This document shows positions 42,433 through 54,175 of a stretch of DNA of 64,000 bases, one piece after another. The position numbers and the translations under genes are program-made. Positions within the stretch are counted from its first letter, which is position 1. Each line of letters opens with the position of its first letter. The notes under the pieces are model-generated. The model saw only the letters and a program-made list of their open reading frames with translations. It was not told where the DNA came from and did not search any database. Source of the DNA: Forficula auricularia (lineage: Eukaryota > Arthropoda > Insecta > Dermaptera > Forficulidae); NCBI GenBank assembly GCA_024734495.1, contig JALMQS010000435.1:1701651-1765650 (forward strand). The letters are read 5' to 3'.

Positions 42433-43125
42433 TGTTTTATAAGCGAAATTTAGAGAATACTTAGCCAGACTCACCGTTTTATAAGAACCATTGAGGTCCA
42501 GCTGATTCTCCATTCTGATATTCTCTAAATTTCGCTTTATAAAAACATCTTTGAATTTCTCTTTGAATTTCTTAAGATTAATTTAATTAATTGGATAATT
42601 TTCTATATTTGTATAAATATACTAGAAAAACAAATTTACTTATAATTTGTTAAAAATTCCGTTGAGTGGATTTGCTCGCGAGTTTACTCCGCGGAATTCT
42701 AAAATTGTAAATTGTAAGAATAGACTTGTAAAAGGCGTCTGAATCGAGAGAGTAATATATAAGAACTTGAGATGCCATGTCCCTCTGGGTGGTCCGGGGT
42801 GGGGTATCATGCGGGCTATACGCGGATTGATACCGGGTAACACCTAGATGGACCATATCTTTTTTCGCTCTCTTGGTTCAGGATGGAGAATCAGCTGGAC
42901 CTCAATGGTTCTTATAAAACGGTAGTCTGGCTAAGTATTCTCTAAATTTCGCTTTATAAAAACATCTTTGAATTTCTCTTTGAATTTCTTAAGATTAATT
43001 TAATTAATTGGATAATTTTCTATATTTGTATAAATATACTAGAAAAACAAATTTACTTATAATTTGTTAAAAATTCCGTTGAGTGGATTTGCTCGCGAGT
43101 TTTACTCCGCGGAATTCTAAATTAA
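42433..43125. repeat. Composite inverted and direct repeat
   Basis: 42433-42516 is inverted at 42883-42963 (GTCCAGCTGATTCTCC and complement). In addition, 42525-42707 and 42942-43125 are direct copies of about 183 bp (AACATCTTTGAATTTCTC...TACTCCGCGGAATTCTAAA). No coding content; short open frames here lie inside the repeat. Confidence 0.8.
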
Positions 43126-43691
43126 GTTTGGTATTAGGTTTGTCACAAATATGGTCGCCATCTTGTACTGTGAGATTATATATCGTCGGGTTACTGCCAA
43201 AACAAGCTAACTCCACCCTTTACCAATTTCGGAGTTTAAGTACTCCATTAGATTAAAAAATGTTCGAAAAACATACTAACAAAAACCAGAACAACTTTAC
43301 TTTGATTTTTTCAACCTAATAAATCATTTTCTAGCCGTGACGATTTTTAATTTAAATTTAAATTTTCAAACGACGATTTCTCAAAAGTTCAAATTATGGA
43401 GTTAGCTTGTCTTGGCAGTAACCCGAAGATATAGTGTATGTTGAATATTTTTTCGATGATTTGTGTAAGCTGTATGGGGGTCGGTTTATTGGTGAGTGGG
43501 TGGTTTCCACTGAGGAAAAAGATGCCCTAGTGCTCTCAAAATATTTGGATAAACCAAATTGAATTAATAAAAAATTATTGAAAAGAAGCAATTGAATTTC
43601 ATTCATACTCCTTTAAAAAATTAACATATCCAGTACGCATCAAAAGCCATTTAAATTTCTTTTTAACAAATAAATAAACTTACATTTTTAT

Positions 43692-43925
43692 AATATATAT
43701 TTCAATGCATTTAATTTCTCATTTTCTTGCTGAATCAGTTTTTGAAAACCTTGTTTTTCTTTGTCTTCCTTTTTCTTTAGTTTTTTTAATATTCTTCCAA
43801 AAAAAAAAGATAAATAAAATATTAACAATAGATATAACAATAAATATGTTCAATTGTTCTTACCTCCAATTGTTTCATAGCTAGTTTATATTTCATGTTA
43901 ATTATTGCTTCATTCATTTGAGCTT
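43692..43925 (-). pseudogene. Possible coiled-coil exons, partly decayed
   Basis: Block 1 (minus, about 43905-43866): AQMNEAIINMKYKLAMKQLE then donor GTAAGA. Block 2 (about 43795-43696): KKEDKEKQGFQKLIQQENEK, LNALKYIL, a stop, then GTAAGTT. Both are Lys/Glu/Leu-rich helices like the exon at 41089-41163 and share its donor context. Their order suggests a minus-strand gene with repeated small coiled-coil exons. Confidence 0.4.
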
Positions 43926-44178
43926 TTACTTTTTCATAATAATATTTTTAAACAAAACGTCTGCTAAACTTGCAGACATTTTTACTTTAATTCAATTGAC
44001 GAATGATATCAAGAAATATAATTTGCCTTGTCAGCAGATGAATAGCTACGTAGAAGCAACAGGTGAGTCAGAGAAAGCAAAATTCCTTTCTTCAATGGAC
44101 AAAAGAAAATATGAAAAAGCAAATTCGAATTTATCGAAATTATTAAAAAAAAATTACTCAATAAATTTAGAAGAATAA
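43918..44178 (+). CDS. Short ORF of unknown nature
   Basis: 86 codons; the part after residue 15 has ordinary composition (LADIFTLIQLTNDIKKYNLP, then CQQMNSYVEATGES) and is predicted by eye to be helical. I recognise no family. It overlaps the antisense coiled-coil block slightly and lacks an upstream exon. It may be a fragment of an unrecognised element or chance. Confidence 0.2.
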   Translation: MSFYFFIIIFLNKTSAKLADIFTLIQLTNDIKKYNLPCQQMNSYVEATGESEKAKFLSSMDKRKYEKANSNLSKLLKKNYSINLEE

Positions 44179-44214
44179 TCAAATTAGAGAGAAAATTTAG
44201 GGAAAGCGGTAGTG

Positions 44215-44260
44215 AGTGTGAGACATTTAAGAAATTTAACACGTGAAAATAGCAACGCTT
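44215..44260. repeat. Distant inverted repeat (mate at 57000-57045)
   Basis: TTTAAGAAATTTAACACGTG and AAATAGCAACGCTTTTG are found as reverse complements at 57000-57045. They may be ends or internal parts of one dispersed element. Confidence 0.55.
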
Positions 44261-45485
44261 TTGAATAAGAACACGTCATTTCTTGACGAGCAACGCTAAA
44301 TGAAAATATTTCAATGACGTCATTTGCTTTTGACAGATGACAGCTGTCATTTTCTCATTGAAATATTATTTTTTTAACCGACTTCAAAAAAGGTGGAGGT
44401 TAACATTACTTTATCCAATGCTAATTATTGAATTATTCTTTTATATAAAGAACAAAATTACATACTTACAGATTTCTGCTTACAATAATTTTTTTTATCT
44501 ATTAATTTTATTTTAATAAAATTTCGAAGTAATTCAGCATTTTAGTCGAATTGAAGTAGTTATGCTAATTTATTAAACACCCCTCAAATTTGCAAGTTCA
44601 ATCGTGCAAGACATAATTATTATATTTTTATTTTATCTAGGTAATTGTTTTTTCTTGTTCATTTTTTACTCATAAAAGCATATAAAGTTTTTTGGTCCTA
44701 TATAAAAGTTTTTCTTACAACTTGTGCGGCCAGTATTGAACCTATAAAATAATAATAATTAACGAATAATAAAATTTAGCAAATATTGCAAATATTAAGA
44801 CAATTGTAGAAAGGTATTTTATTAAGTTTTTTTTATATTTATGGCTGAAAATATAAAGGTACAAATTACCTACGAAGCTAAATAATTTAAATTATTTTGT
44901 ATGTATATATAAGTTAGAGCTATTATTAATTAAAGAAAATATTTGAAATGTAGTACACCAAGACAATAGTATGGATTAAGTCAGGACGCTGATTGGATTA
45001 CTCGTGTAAGACAATCAATTATGTCATGACCCGGAAAAAGACAAACCTCTAAAAGATTACCATCAAAAAAAGCACCCCAGTAATCACTTCAGTTTAATGA
45101 GATGACTGAAATTACCTATTTATTTCGAAATCTAACTGACATTGGCGAGGATAGTTGGACACGGGTGAATAGTTTTACAAGGAGCTAGGACAATCATGTG
45201 CTCACAGCACTTGAAACATGACCAGAAGCAGATTTAACAAACTATAAATAGAAAAAGAGTCTTGTCCATATCACTACTTACAGAAACTCTGTACCTCATA
45301 TTAAAGAAAATCTAATTTTAGTAAAAAGTTATTTCACAAAGTGTTTGAAGTTGAGTTTAATCGAACAAATGGATGTTAATTAAATCGATAGCTATCTGTA
45401 ATGCTTCTTCAAATTTGTTTAAATTGTGTCAAATTAATGAAGTGAATTCAAAGAAAATTGTATTCTTTAATGGAAGGGAGTCTTA
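44261..45485. other. AT-rich intergenic sequence
   Basis: No gene seen. Contains AACCGACTTCAAAAAAGG (44379-44396), a word I know from dispersed repeats in insect genomes. Confidence 0.4.
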
Positions 45486-45489
45486 GACA

Positions 45490-45935
45490 TCTAGATATAG
45501 AGTCAATTAAAGAGTCAAGACTATCGTTTTCCCTCTATGCCTCCGAGACATGGACCTTAACTTAAAAAAGAAGAACTGCGATCGGATACTCCTTCGAGAT
45601 GTGGGTAGGAGGAGAATGTTAAGAGTCCTTTGGACAGTCCACTAATAAGTCAATTATAGAGGAAGTTCACGCGAATCGGAGTCTTTCTGGGATGGTACTC
45701 GAGAGAGTGATCAAGTACTTCGGCCACCTCACCCGCTCAAATATCGGCTTGGAGGGGATTTCCTGCAGGGCAAGGTGGAGGGCAAAAGAAGAAAAGGCAG
45801 ATAGACAAATCAAATAAAGGTTCAACCATAGATAAAAGATAGATGGGTTCAACTTGGCATTACACTTCATGCTGCTACAGCTATGGTCAGACTCAGACCA
45901 CGCTGGCGGGTTGCGATCAATAAGACTAGGGGTGT
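45490..45935 (+). pseudogene. Degenerate RTE-like LINE C-terminal fragment
   Basis: Translation in shifting frames gives YASETWTLT, then FEMWVGRRMLRVLW, a broken GKVEGKR-like basic block (45770-45810) and LHAATAMVRLRPRWRV, i.e. the usual order of the tail of RTE-type reverse transcriptases. Several stops and shifts are present. Confidence 0.65.
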
Positions 45936-46539
45936 TAGAATATGGAGATGTGAGGGTCACGCTCCCTTGGAAAGAAGATTATGACATTGCAAAAGAAAAC
46001 ACCTATATGCTTTATATGTTTGGTCATATCCAATAAATATCATTTCTATAGTTCTATTCTGTAATTTCCTTCTCTTTTCTTAAGTATATTAGACAAAATA
46101 GTTCTACTAATGTTCAAATTTTTCGTTCTGCTGGGGAGATTAGGGAGCAGTTAACTAGGATTGAATTCCTTGTGATTTCAAAAAATAGAAAACTATTTTA
46201 TTTAAATATTCTTTTCTCGGTCCTCCTCGATTCGATCTAATCACTTTAGGTTCTCTTTCAAATTTATTTTTACTTTATCCATAGCGGAGCATGGGTAAAG
46301 TATTGTAATCGGTCTCGCGTCAAGCGTGAATTTAAAGGGTCCTCAGGAAAAGACTACGGAACCCATGGTGTCAATTAAAGTCACAAATTGTAGTATTCAA
46401 TTAGGTTGAATTTTAGCACGTGACGGTTTTGCCAAAAATTACATGGGGTCTCGTCCAGAGGCCAAAAAGTGCGATTTTTTCATTTAGTTTTTTTTTTAAT
46501 GCAATCGAATGCAAAAAGCACAGTAAAGATGAGGCCCCT

Positions 46540-47395
46540 ATGGATCTCGAAAGACCCTTGCATTACCGAAGAGAAGGGAAAGTTGATTTAGTGAGAGGGT
46601 GTAGACGTAGGTGTTTATGCACTCGGGTTTTGAAGGTTTGAAGATTATAAGTGCTGGGAGAGAGTTCCAGTTCCTTGAAGTCATGGGGATATACGTATTG
46701 GCGAATGAAGTGGTCCGGCACTTTTCTAATTTGACCGCGAAAGAGTGCTGGGAGTCGGCAAAACGCGTGCTACGTGCAAAGCATGCTTTGGGGGGAACTA
46801 TTGATTTTATCTCATCGGAGCACCGGCCGGGATAGTATCTATAGAAAAGGGAAAGGGCAGAGACATTTCGTCGATGAGCTAGCGAGTCGAGGGAGTCGAT
46901 GAGGGTAGAATCGTCAATTAGCCTGACGGCTCGCTTCTGAATTGCGTCCAGAGTAGCAAGAGAATGTTTAGAGGCTCCTCTCCATAGATGAGAGCCGTAT
47001 TCGAGACAGGGGTGGATTTGGGCCTTGTAGATGGTGAGAAGATGTGGGGGCTTGAAAAATCGCTTGGACCTGAATAAGAAGCCAATCTTCCTTGCTGCAG
47101 ATTTCGCCACAGAGGAGTTGTGTTCATTCCAAGACAGGTCTGATGCGACAGAGACGCCCAACATGGATAAGCTGTCACACATTTTCAGGGTATTCGAATC
47201 GAAGTGAATATCAGGGAAATTAGACAACATTGAGTCTTGTTTGCATTAAAGTTATAAAGTTAACTAAGTTTTGAGAGCCCCATTTATTCAGTTTGTCTAG
47301 GTCGAGAGTGATTGAGGAGGCAACATTGATTCGATTGTTCGGGAGTGAGGGTTTGCCGTGCAGAGTGCTATCTATCGTCGGCGTAACAATTAGTG
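46540..47395 (-). pseudogene. Jockey-like LINE fragment, second copy
   Basis: Minus strand: NRINVASSITLDLDKLNKWG, a frameshift near 47230, FPDIHFDSNTLKMCDSLSML, GVSVASDLSWNEH, KAQIHPCLEYGSHLWRGAS, LDAIQKRAVRLIDDST and RRNVSALSLFYRYYPGRCSD. About 65% identical by eye to the copy inside the hAT at 31276-32327. 5'-truncated after the YADD motif, which is lost. Confidence 0.8.
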
Positions 47396-47489
47396 CGTGC
47401 GGATCGTTGTATGGATGTCTGTTATCGTTTTTTTGGCCCACGATTTTTTCCACTCCGTTGCACCGATTGAAATGAAATTGAAAACCTAC

Positions 47490-48783
47490 CATTAGTTTAA
47501 CAAAATGAAGCGCTGATTAGTTTTTGATACATATCGGCCCACAAACATTAGTACTTTATTTCAGACTTTTTTAGTTTTTTCTAAATATCTTGAAAATGAC
47601 TTAACCAATTTTGATGATATTTAATATCCCAATTAAATACCTTGGAGAGCATAAAAAAGGTTAAATAAAGTTTTTAGTAAAATTATTTTTTAAAGTACTT
47701 TACTCTAGAGTAAGATGGTACTTTTTTAATTCTTTAAACTCGAGAATCGATCATTACTTTTGAATTAAAGTCAACATGACCTCCAAATTGCAAGTGATAT
47801 CTGATTAATAATAAAGAAATAAACATATTAATATTTCAAACGACTATGGATAAAGTCTAGGAACGATCCGTTCCAGTTTATTTACTATTTAACCAACGTA
47901 TTCTTTGAATTAACTTCATATTTGTTTTTTAGAAGATTAATAAAGTATAATTCGAAAAATTATATTTTTGACATGTGTCATTCGCTTATTGGTTTCAAAT
48001 ACTTAAGTTAAGGTGACAATTTATCTTTAAGCAAAATACGGGGGATATAAATAGAAGTCGTGATAGGGGTAAGAACTGGTGCTAGGTAAGATTAATGATT
48101 AATTTTTAAGCCAGAACATTTTTAAAATTTAATTAACCAAAAAAATTCATTTTAAAGAATAGGTAGGTAAATGTAGGTACCTTTATAGAAAAAACTTAAA
48201 AAATTTTGTTAATATATACTTAATGTACCTACTGAAAAATAAAAACAATATTATGATTTTTCATATTTTTCTACAGAATGAATTTTTTTTAGCAGCTCAT
48301 TGTCTTTACAATATATTCGTAAAATTCAGAACACGTCCATACCATACCAATTTGCCTTTACAGTTTCAATGGAAAGTTGGGTTTTTTCACAGGACCTTAA
48401 GATTATTCATCCAAGAAAATATTCTTTCTATGGGGGCATTTGATGCTGCAGGCAAACAAAAGCAAAATTCGACCTCATTTAAGTACTTATGTTCCCATGG
48501 GAAATGTTTGCAGTTGTAAAATGTGCAAAAATTTTATATCTTCAAACTTCCCTGTCCATTGTTCTAAATATTCTATACACGTGCTATAGAAAGATAACGC
48601 AGATTTAATAAAATAACTGGTGATTCGAGGTTGAACCCCTCTAACTTTGATAGCAAGTTTTTAACTATTACCTGTAAAAAAGACTCATTTCTTCTTTCTG
48701 TCAATTTTATTTTAAGATTTCCCAAAATAGACGATACTTCAATTATTGAGACATTTTGAGCTTGAATTTCAAGAATACATTTA
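47490..48783. other. AT-rich intergenic sequence, no supported gene
   Basis: No coding or RNA feature can be supported. A 98-codon plus frame at 48223 has no recognisable domain and no splice context. CTATGGATAAAGT at 47845 is the inverse of ACTTTATCCATAG at 46271, possibly ends of a foldback around the LINE. Confidence 0.35.
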
Positions 48784-48791
48784 TGGAATAG

Positions 48792-48966
48792 CAGGGGCGG
48801 ATTTAAGAGACCCAGGGCCCCCTAGGCACTTGACATTGCCCCCCCCCCCCATCTCGAAGCTATTTTGGAAATTTAGCAAATTAAATGCACTAATATAGAA
48901 CATTTTTTTATTTATTTATCAACCAGACCGGCTGGGCCCCTAGGCCCGGGCGTAAATCCAGCACTG
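48792..48966. mobile_element. hAT-type MITE, 175 bp
   Basis: Ends CAGGGGCGGATTTAAG and (inverted) CAGTGCTGGATTTACG; perfect 8-bp duplication TGGAATAG (48784-48791 and 48967-48974). Its right end matches the hAT terminus at 1239-1253, so this is a deletion derivative of that family. Confidence 0.88.
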
Positions 48967-48974
48967 TGGAATAG

Positions 48975-50445
48975 TGACTTAAAAGGAATGAACAAAAAAG
49001 CCATGTTACCGATGAGGAAGTTTCAAAGAATTGTTTAGTAATATTTGGGCATAGATTCAAAATATGATTTAAGTGGAATAAATATTTTTAAAATTCTCTC
49101 CACAGCAGGTAGCTTTACTTTAGCCTAATGACCGAAAGAAAGTAAGATTATAAGTATTACTGGTAAACGGGACTTTTTACGGGACACTAGTTTAAAGAGG
49201 GGACAATTTTATTGTTTCAAAATATACCTGACATTGCATCTAAATAAGGAACGAATGGTCACCTTAGTTTTAACATTTCATTTTTCGTTTTAATAAATTA
49301 TTTTATAATTATTAGTGAGATGTTTTCCTTGTAGATATTAGAGGACGATTTGAATTCTGGCTTGGTGAAGAACACAGTTTTGTGCTTACAATATCTTTTT
49401 TATCTATTAATGTAATAATAATAAAATTGTGACTCTATAACATTTTAATTTAATTAGTACTGTTAATTTATTTAATATCTTTAAAACTAGTAGTAAAATT
49501 ATATTAGTCTATCAGCGTCATTCGAATCTCATTTCAAATGCGCATAATATATTTTTGATGCATTAGCAAGCCTAATTTTATATCCGGAACTAATATGTAG
49601 ATTTATAAATAGTATATAGATCACATTAAGCAAATATTATCAGAGTATTCTTTTTAAAATTTATTGTTTTGTCATAATAAATTTAAATAAACTATATTAT
49701 TTTATTCATTAAATAAGAATGTATAATTTCTATTCCAGAAATATATAACAATTTTATACTGTTTATCATAGTAAAAGCTTTTATTGTATGAAGGGAGACC
49801 GTTGCTCTTATTTCATTAAAGTTAGATTATAAAAACGATTTAAATCGTATGAGAAATTAAAAAAAATAGTATAAAAAATTGCTGTGGTAATATTATTTAA
49901 GTCGGAAGCTGTCTTGAGGTAGAGTCTGTTTACATTCTATGATGATGAAAAGAAAAAATAAGTAAAAAAAGGTATATTTAGTTAAATGTATTTATTAAAA
50001 CTTATTCATTATTTTACAATATTAACAAAATTGAACATGTATTTAAATAAAAATAATTTGTAATAGACAATGTATGTATTATTTAATCAATAAAATTTTA
50101 TTTTATTTTATATTGTAAAATACTATTTATTCATTCTTAGTCTACGATATATATTATAAATAAATATAGAATTTCTTGGTCTATATATATTTATATAAAT
50201 ATATCATAGTTCAACGAGAGCCAATAGGGAAGGCGATGAACTTTCTCGTCAGGAAAGGAAATGAAGGAATAGGATAATATTTGATAGGATAACCAAGTGG
50301 AATAATTTACGGCCTCATAAGATATTAAATTTATAACTGTGGACCCCTAGCTACAGACAAGCTTAATCTGTAATTATTTAATGAAATTAAGATTTACATT
50401 ACATAGAATGTTTTTATTTTGTCCAATTCAAAAATGTTCCCATTC
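48975..50445. other. AT-rich intergenic sequence
   Basis: No ORF, RNA gene or clear repeat boundary is seen. Confidence 0.35.
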
Positions 50446-50449
50446 TTAA

Positions 50450-50885
50450 GGAGAGTCGCAGAGTTATTGATTCATAAAGAGAAACAAATTCAAATCAGCG
50501 AGGTCAAAATAATTCTCTTTGACGTATCAATTATTCTTTGATATATTAATGAGAAAATTTATTTAATTTATTTATTTAATATCATTTAATATCATTATTT
50601 CAAATTAGAAATATAAGTTCAAATATTATTTTCACTCAATATTTGACAAAAATAATATTTATAATTAAAAAAGACTGATGATGAAGGCCAAGTCTTCTAA
50701 ACTATAATCTCAAACAAATAAATAATATATATCCCCAGGAAAATTACAATGGAGGATACTCTCCATAGTAATCGCCGACGATCGGAATCGAGTATGGCCC
50801 TTGAAGAAGAATATACATATATGTGTTTATGTTTATTTACACCAAGCAGAGGACAAGAACCTCTTTGTTTCTCTTTATGGACCCT
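50450..50885. mobile_element. MITE, CCGAGAGTAGCAGAGTTG family
   Basis: The left end (GGAGAGTCGCAGAGTTATTGATTC-like) and the right end (GAACCTCTTTGTTTCTCTTTATGG) match the family at 17206 and 19166. The interior includes a decayed GAAGGC-family hammerhead (50674-50712: CTGATGATGAAGGC retained, GAAAC changed to TAAAC). Confidence 0.6.
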
Positions 50886-51286
50886 AATAACCCTCTACAG
50901 ACAAATTATTTTTTAGAAATGTGACGATTGCCGACATAATCTTGCAAATCATTAAACTTGAATCCAATAGCCGGGGGTCCAGATAATATAGGTAACTCTC
51001 AAAATGATAAAAATGATTGAAGATGCAATCGCGGGTCCTATGTGCATTACCATAAATCATTCGTTCCAAAGCGGGATATTTCCTCAGATATAGAAGCATA
51101 TTTAATATTATATAATATTTATACAATAATCAGTAGAGATTGTGGTGTTGGTGCAAGGTGAAACATCTTTAATAAAGATAAGAGTAAATAGATATTTTAT
51201 TTAATATGGATTTACTATGAGTTAAGGATACTGGGTCACTTATTTCACATTAAAATTAAAAAATTAAAAGATATAAAAAAATTTTT

Positions 51287-51333
51287 CTTTTTCAATATAT
51301 ATATTTCGGGCTATCAACCCATCTTCAGGAAAT
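51287..51333 (-). ncRNA. Hammerhead-like motif, GGGT/GCCC family (left arm)
   Basis: Mirror copy of 52960-53004 with the same core, stem II and stem I. Confidence 0.6.
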
Positions 51334-51512
51334 ACAGAAGGTAACTAAATAAAATTTATTGAATGACAGGCTATATATGTTTATTGAACAGAGAGACAGA
51401 ATTTATCAAATTATTTTAAAAGGACACTTTCTCTTAAGCTGTTATTCAGAAAGAAATTCGGGTTGACCTTTATTTACATAGGATTGTTTGGGTAAAAGGC
51501 AAGTTTGTGAGG

Positions 51513-52153
51513 TCATTGACTTATGTCTCTGGGTTGGAAATGATTTTTACATTTGGATATTAAAAAATCAATTATTATATTTGATTTTACATCTAGTTGA
51601 TTGTTGATAACATTTTCATCATTTGACAAGGCATATTTTATTTCCATGGATTCAAGAAGGTCCAATCTTAATCCTTTCTTTCGAAATGAATAGGGGAGGG
51701 GTTAGAAGGTGAAGGTACATGATCTAAGGCATATAGATGATTAGCAAATGCGGAAGTAGAGTCTGGATTTATGGGCTGGTTTCTTATTAATTGTCTGTGG
51801 AAGCTAAATGTTCTTTATGCCGTTTTATGGTGGATCGTCCCGTTTGGGCAATATAAATTGCCTCAGCAATCGTCATAATTTAATTTTGTATACACCAGAT
51901 CTATTTATTTTATCAATTTTGTCGAGTTTTATTGTTTATTAATTGGGAGGATAATTGTTATATTATAGCAAAGGGCTGGAAGTGATACCATGCTTCTGGA
52001 GAATATTTGCTATTGGTATAGGCTATATGTTTGGAAATAAAGGGGATTCTTCTATAGATTTTTTCAGATTCGATTGTGAGGGAATGTAATTGCGAAAGCG
52101 TGTGTTTTTTATTAATTTTGAAAAATAATTTTTTAATAATTTCCTTGCTATAT
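51513..52153 (-). pseudogene. Penelope-like GIY-YIG fragment, left arm
   Basis: Inverted copy of the plus-strand fragment at 52141-52779, ending at the equivalent stop (51515-51513). It starts further into the loop, reading GYSKEIIKKLFFKIN, which looks like native element sequence. A one-base difference near 52020 (GCCTATACCAATAG against CCTATCCAATAG) shifts the frame. Confidence 0.75.
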
Positions 52154-52779
52154 CCATTATTAAAAAATTATTTTTCAAAATTAATAAAAAACACACGCTT
52201 TCGCAATTACATTCCCTCACAATCGAATCTGAAAAAATCTATAAAAGAATCCCCTTTATTTCCAAACATATAACCTATCCAATAGCAAATATTCTCCAGA
52301 AGCATGGTATCACTCCAGCCCTTTATAATATAAATAATTTATCCTCCCAATTAATAAATAATAAACTCGACAAAATTGATAAAATAAATAGATCTGGTGT
52401 ATACAAATTAAATTGCGACGATTGCGAGGCAATTTATATTGGCCAAACGGGACGATCTTTTATAAAACGGCATAAAGAACATTTAGCTTCCCACAGACAA
52501 TTAATAAGAAACCAGCCCATAAATCCAGACTCTACTTCCGCATTTGCTAATCATCTATATGCCTTAGATCATGTACCTTCACCTTCTAACCCCTCCCCTA
52601 TTCATTTCGAAAGAAAAGGATTAAGATTGGACCTTCTTGAATCCATGGAAATAAAATATGCCTTGTCAAATGATGAAAATGTTATCAACAATCAACTAGA
52701 TGTAAAATCAAATATAATAATTGATTTTTTAATATCCAAATGTAAAAATCATTTCCAACCCAGAGACATAAGTCAATGA
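52141..52779 (+). pseudogene. Penelope-like element C-terminus: GIY-YIG endonuclease
   Basis: 212 open codons to a TGA at 52777-52779. After a linker (KIYKRIPFISKHITYPIANI), the GIY-YIG domain reads SGVYKLNCDDCEAIYIGQTG, RSFIKRHKEHL, with a Cys pair before YIGQTGR and the conserved Arg. Downstream AFANHLYALDH and ERKGLRLDLLESMEI supply the His and Glu positions typical of Penelope endonucleases. The reverse transcriptase that precedes this domain in full-length elements is missing, and there is no start codon, so it is a fragment. In Penelope-like elements this domain nicks DNA for target-primed reverse transcription. Confidence 0.85.
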
Positions 52780-52959
52780 CCTCACAAACTTGCCTTTTAC
52801 CCAAACAATCCTATGTAAATAAAGGTCAACCCGAATTTCTTTCTGAATAACAGCTTAAGAGAAAGTGTCCTTTTAAAATAATTTGATAAATTCTGTCTCT
52901 CTGTTCAATAAACATATATAGCCTGTCATTCAATAAATTTTATTTAGTTACCTTCTGTA

Positions 52960-53004
52960 TTTCCTGAAGATGGGTTGATAGCCCGAAATATATATATTGA
53001 AAAA
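52960..53004 (+). ncRNA. Hammerhead ribozyme candidate, GGGT/GCCC family (right arm)
   Basis: Stem I TTTC/GAAA, core CTGAAGA, T, stem II GGGT-TGATA-GCCC, GAAAT and a self-complementary ATATATAT in stem III position. It lies about 180 bp downstream of the GIY-YIG stop codon, linking the motif physically to a Penelope-like element. Confidence 0.7.
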
Positions 53005-53122
53005 GAAAAATTTTTTATATCTTTTAATTTTTTAATTTTAATGTGAAATAAGTGACCCAGTATCCTTAACTCATAGTAAATCCATATTAAATAAAATATC
53101 TATTTACTCTTATCTTTATTTA

Positions 53123-54170
53123 TACAATAGAAAATTTGCCTAAAATTTTTTTATAGCCAATTCACAGAAAAACAATTATGGTAGGACGCCAAACGACATT
53201 CGCGAGTTATGCCGTAGCAGAGCAGCTAGTACAAAATCTTAGCATTAAACCCCCCACCCCCTTGAAAAAAATTTGGAAAGGAAAATTATAACAATGGTTG
53301 GAAAGGGATGGGGGATTTTTCCTGAGAATAACCTAGCAGAGTTGTGGATTTTTAAAGATAAATCAGAGGTGTGGTTGGTGCAAATATAATCTAATATATT
53401 TATAAATGAATATATGTATATCAGTATGTATTATTTACATTTGAACAAATCATAAAACACCTTCTCTGATTTACCTTTTACAAGATAACCATATGCGATC
53501 CGAGAAATATTACATATAAAGAAAATTAATAAAAAAAATATGCTATTGAATAACAACGATATGTATATATTTAATGAAAATTCAATTTAAATATAAATAT
53601 ATTAAATATAAAAAAGAATAAATAAATATGCTATTGATATATCACACAGTAACAAATCGTCGTGTCAAAGTGAAAACCTCGTAACTCCATTTTTTCAAAA
53701 GAGTTAGCTAATTATAATGAAAACTATAATATTAGACTTGAATGGATGATATTTGATATGACATGATATCATAGCAATATGAATCTTTCTTATTAATTAA
53801 TATATTATGCTAAAAGTTAATTATTCAGTTTTATCCTTCTGCTTTAAAATTTCGCAAAATGGACTTACGAGGTTTTCACTTGAAGGCAACGAAATATGAA
53901 CTAGAATCAGTTACAGCCAGGGAAAACATCCAGAAAATTATACATGTCCATATAAAGATTTTATAAGAATCATGAAATTAACCTTTATTTTAATGATTTC
54001 ATGATAGCAGAGTTGTTGAATTTAAATGATACATTAAAGTGAGGGTCCTTTTGCTCGTTGAAAATAAATATACACATCTCTATTTATTAATTGGATATTA
54101 ATGGATATATAAGATATATATATTTATTTGCACCAAGTAAATAAGACCCTTTGAATTCTTTAAAGAAAAA
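53123..54170. other. AT-rich intergenic sequence with MITE-like pieces
   Basis: Contains AGCAGAGTTGTTGA at 54006 and related AGCAGAGTTGTGGA at 53336, as in the CCGAGAG MITE family, and a GTTGGTGCAAAT word near 53373. No gene. Confidence 0.4.
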
Positions 54171-54175
54171 GAAAA

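Larger units (their letters stand above)
51166..53122. mobile_element. Head-to-head Penelope-like palindrome (about 970-bp arms)
   Basis: Left arm 51166-52140 and right arm 52158-53122 are nearly perfect inverted copies with a loop of about 18 bases. Each arm holds the 3' part of a Penelope ORF with its GIY-YIG endonuclease followed outward by a terminal region with a hammerhead-like motif. Both copies lack reverse transcriptase, so two 5'-truncated copies are joined at their 5' ends. The left flank GTTGGTGCAAGGTGAAACAT also occurs at 32860. Confidence 0.85.

Noticed and set aside
48223..48519. 98-codon plus-strand frame
   Set aside because: No recognisable domain, no splice borders, and AT-rich flanks; treated as chance.
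51884..52273. Two mirrored 65-codon frames (plus and minus) at the palindrome centre
   Set aside because: They are an alternative frame of the Penelope ORF; the frame leading into the GIY-YIG domain is a different one.
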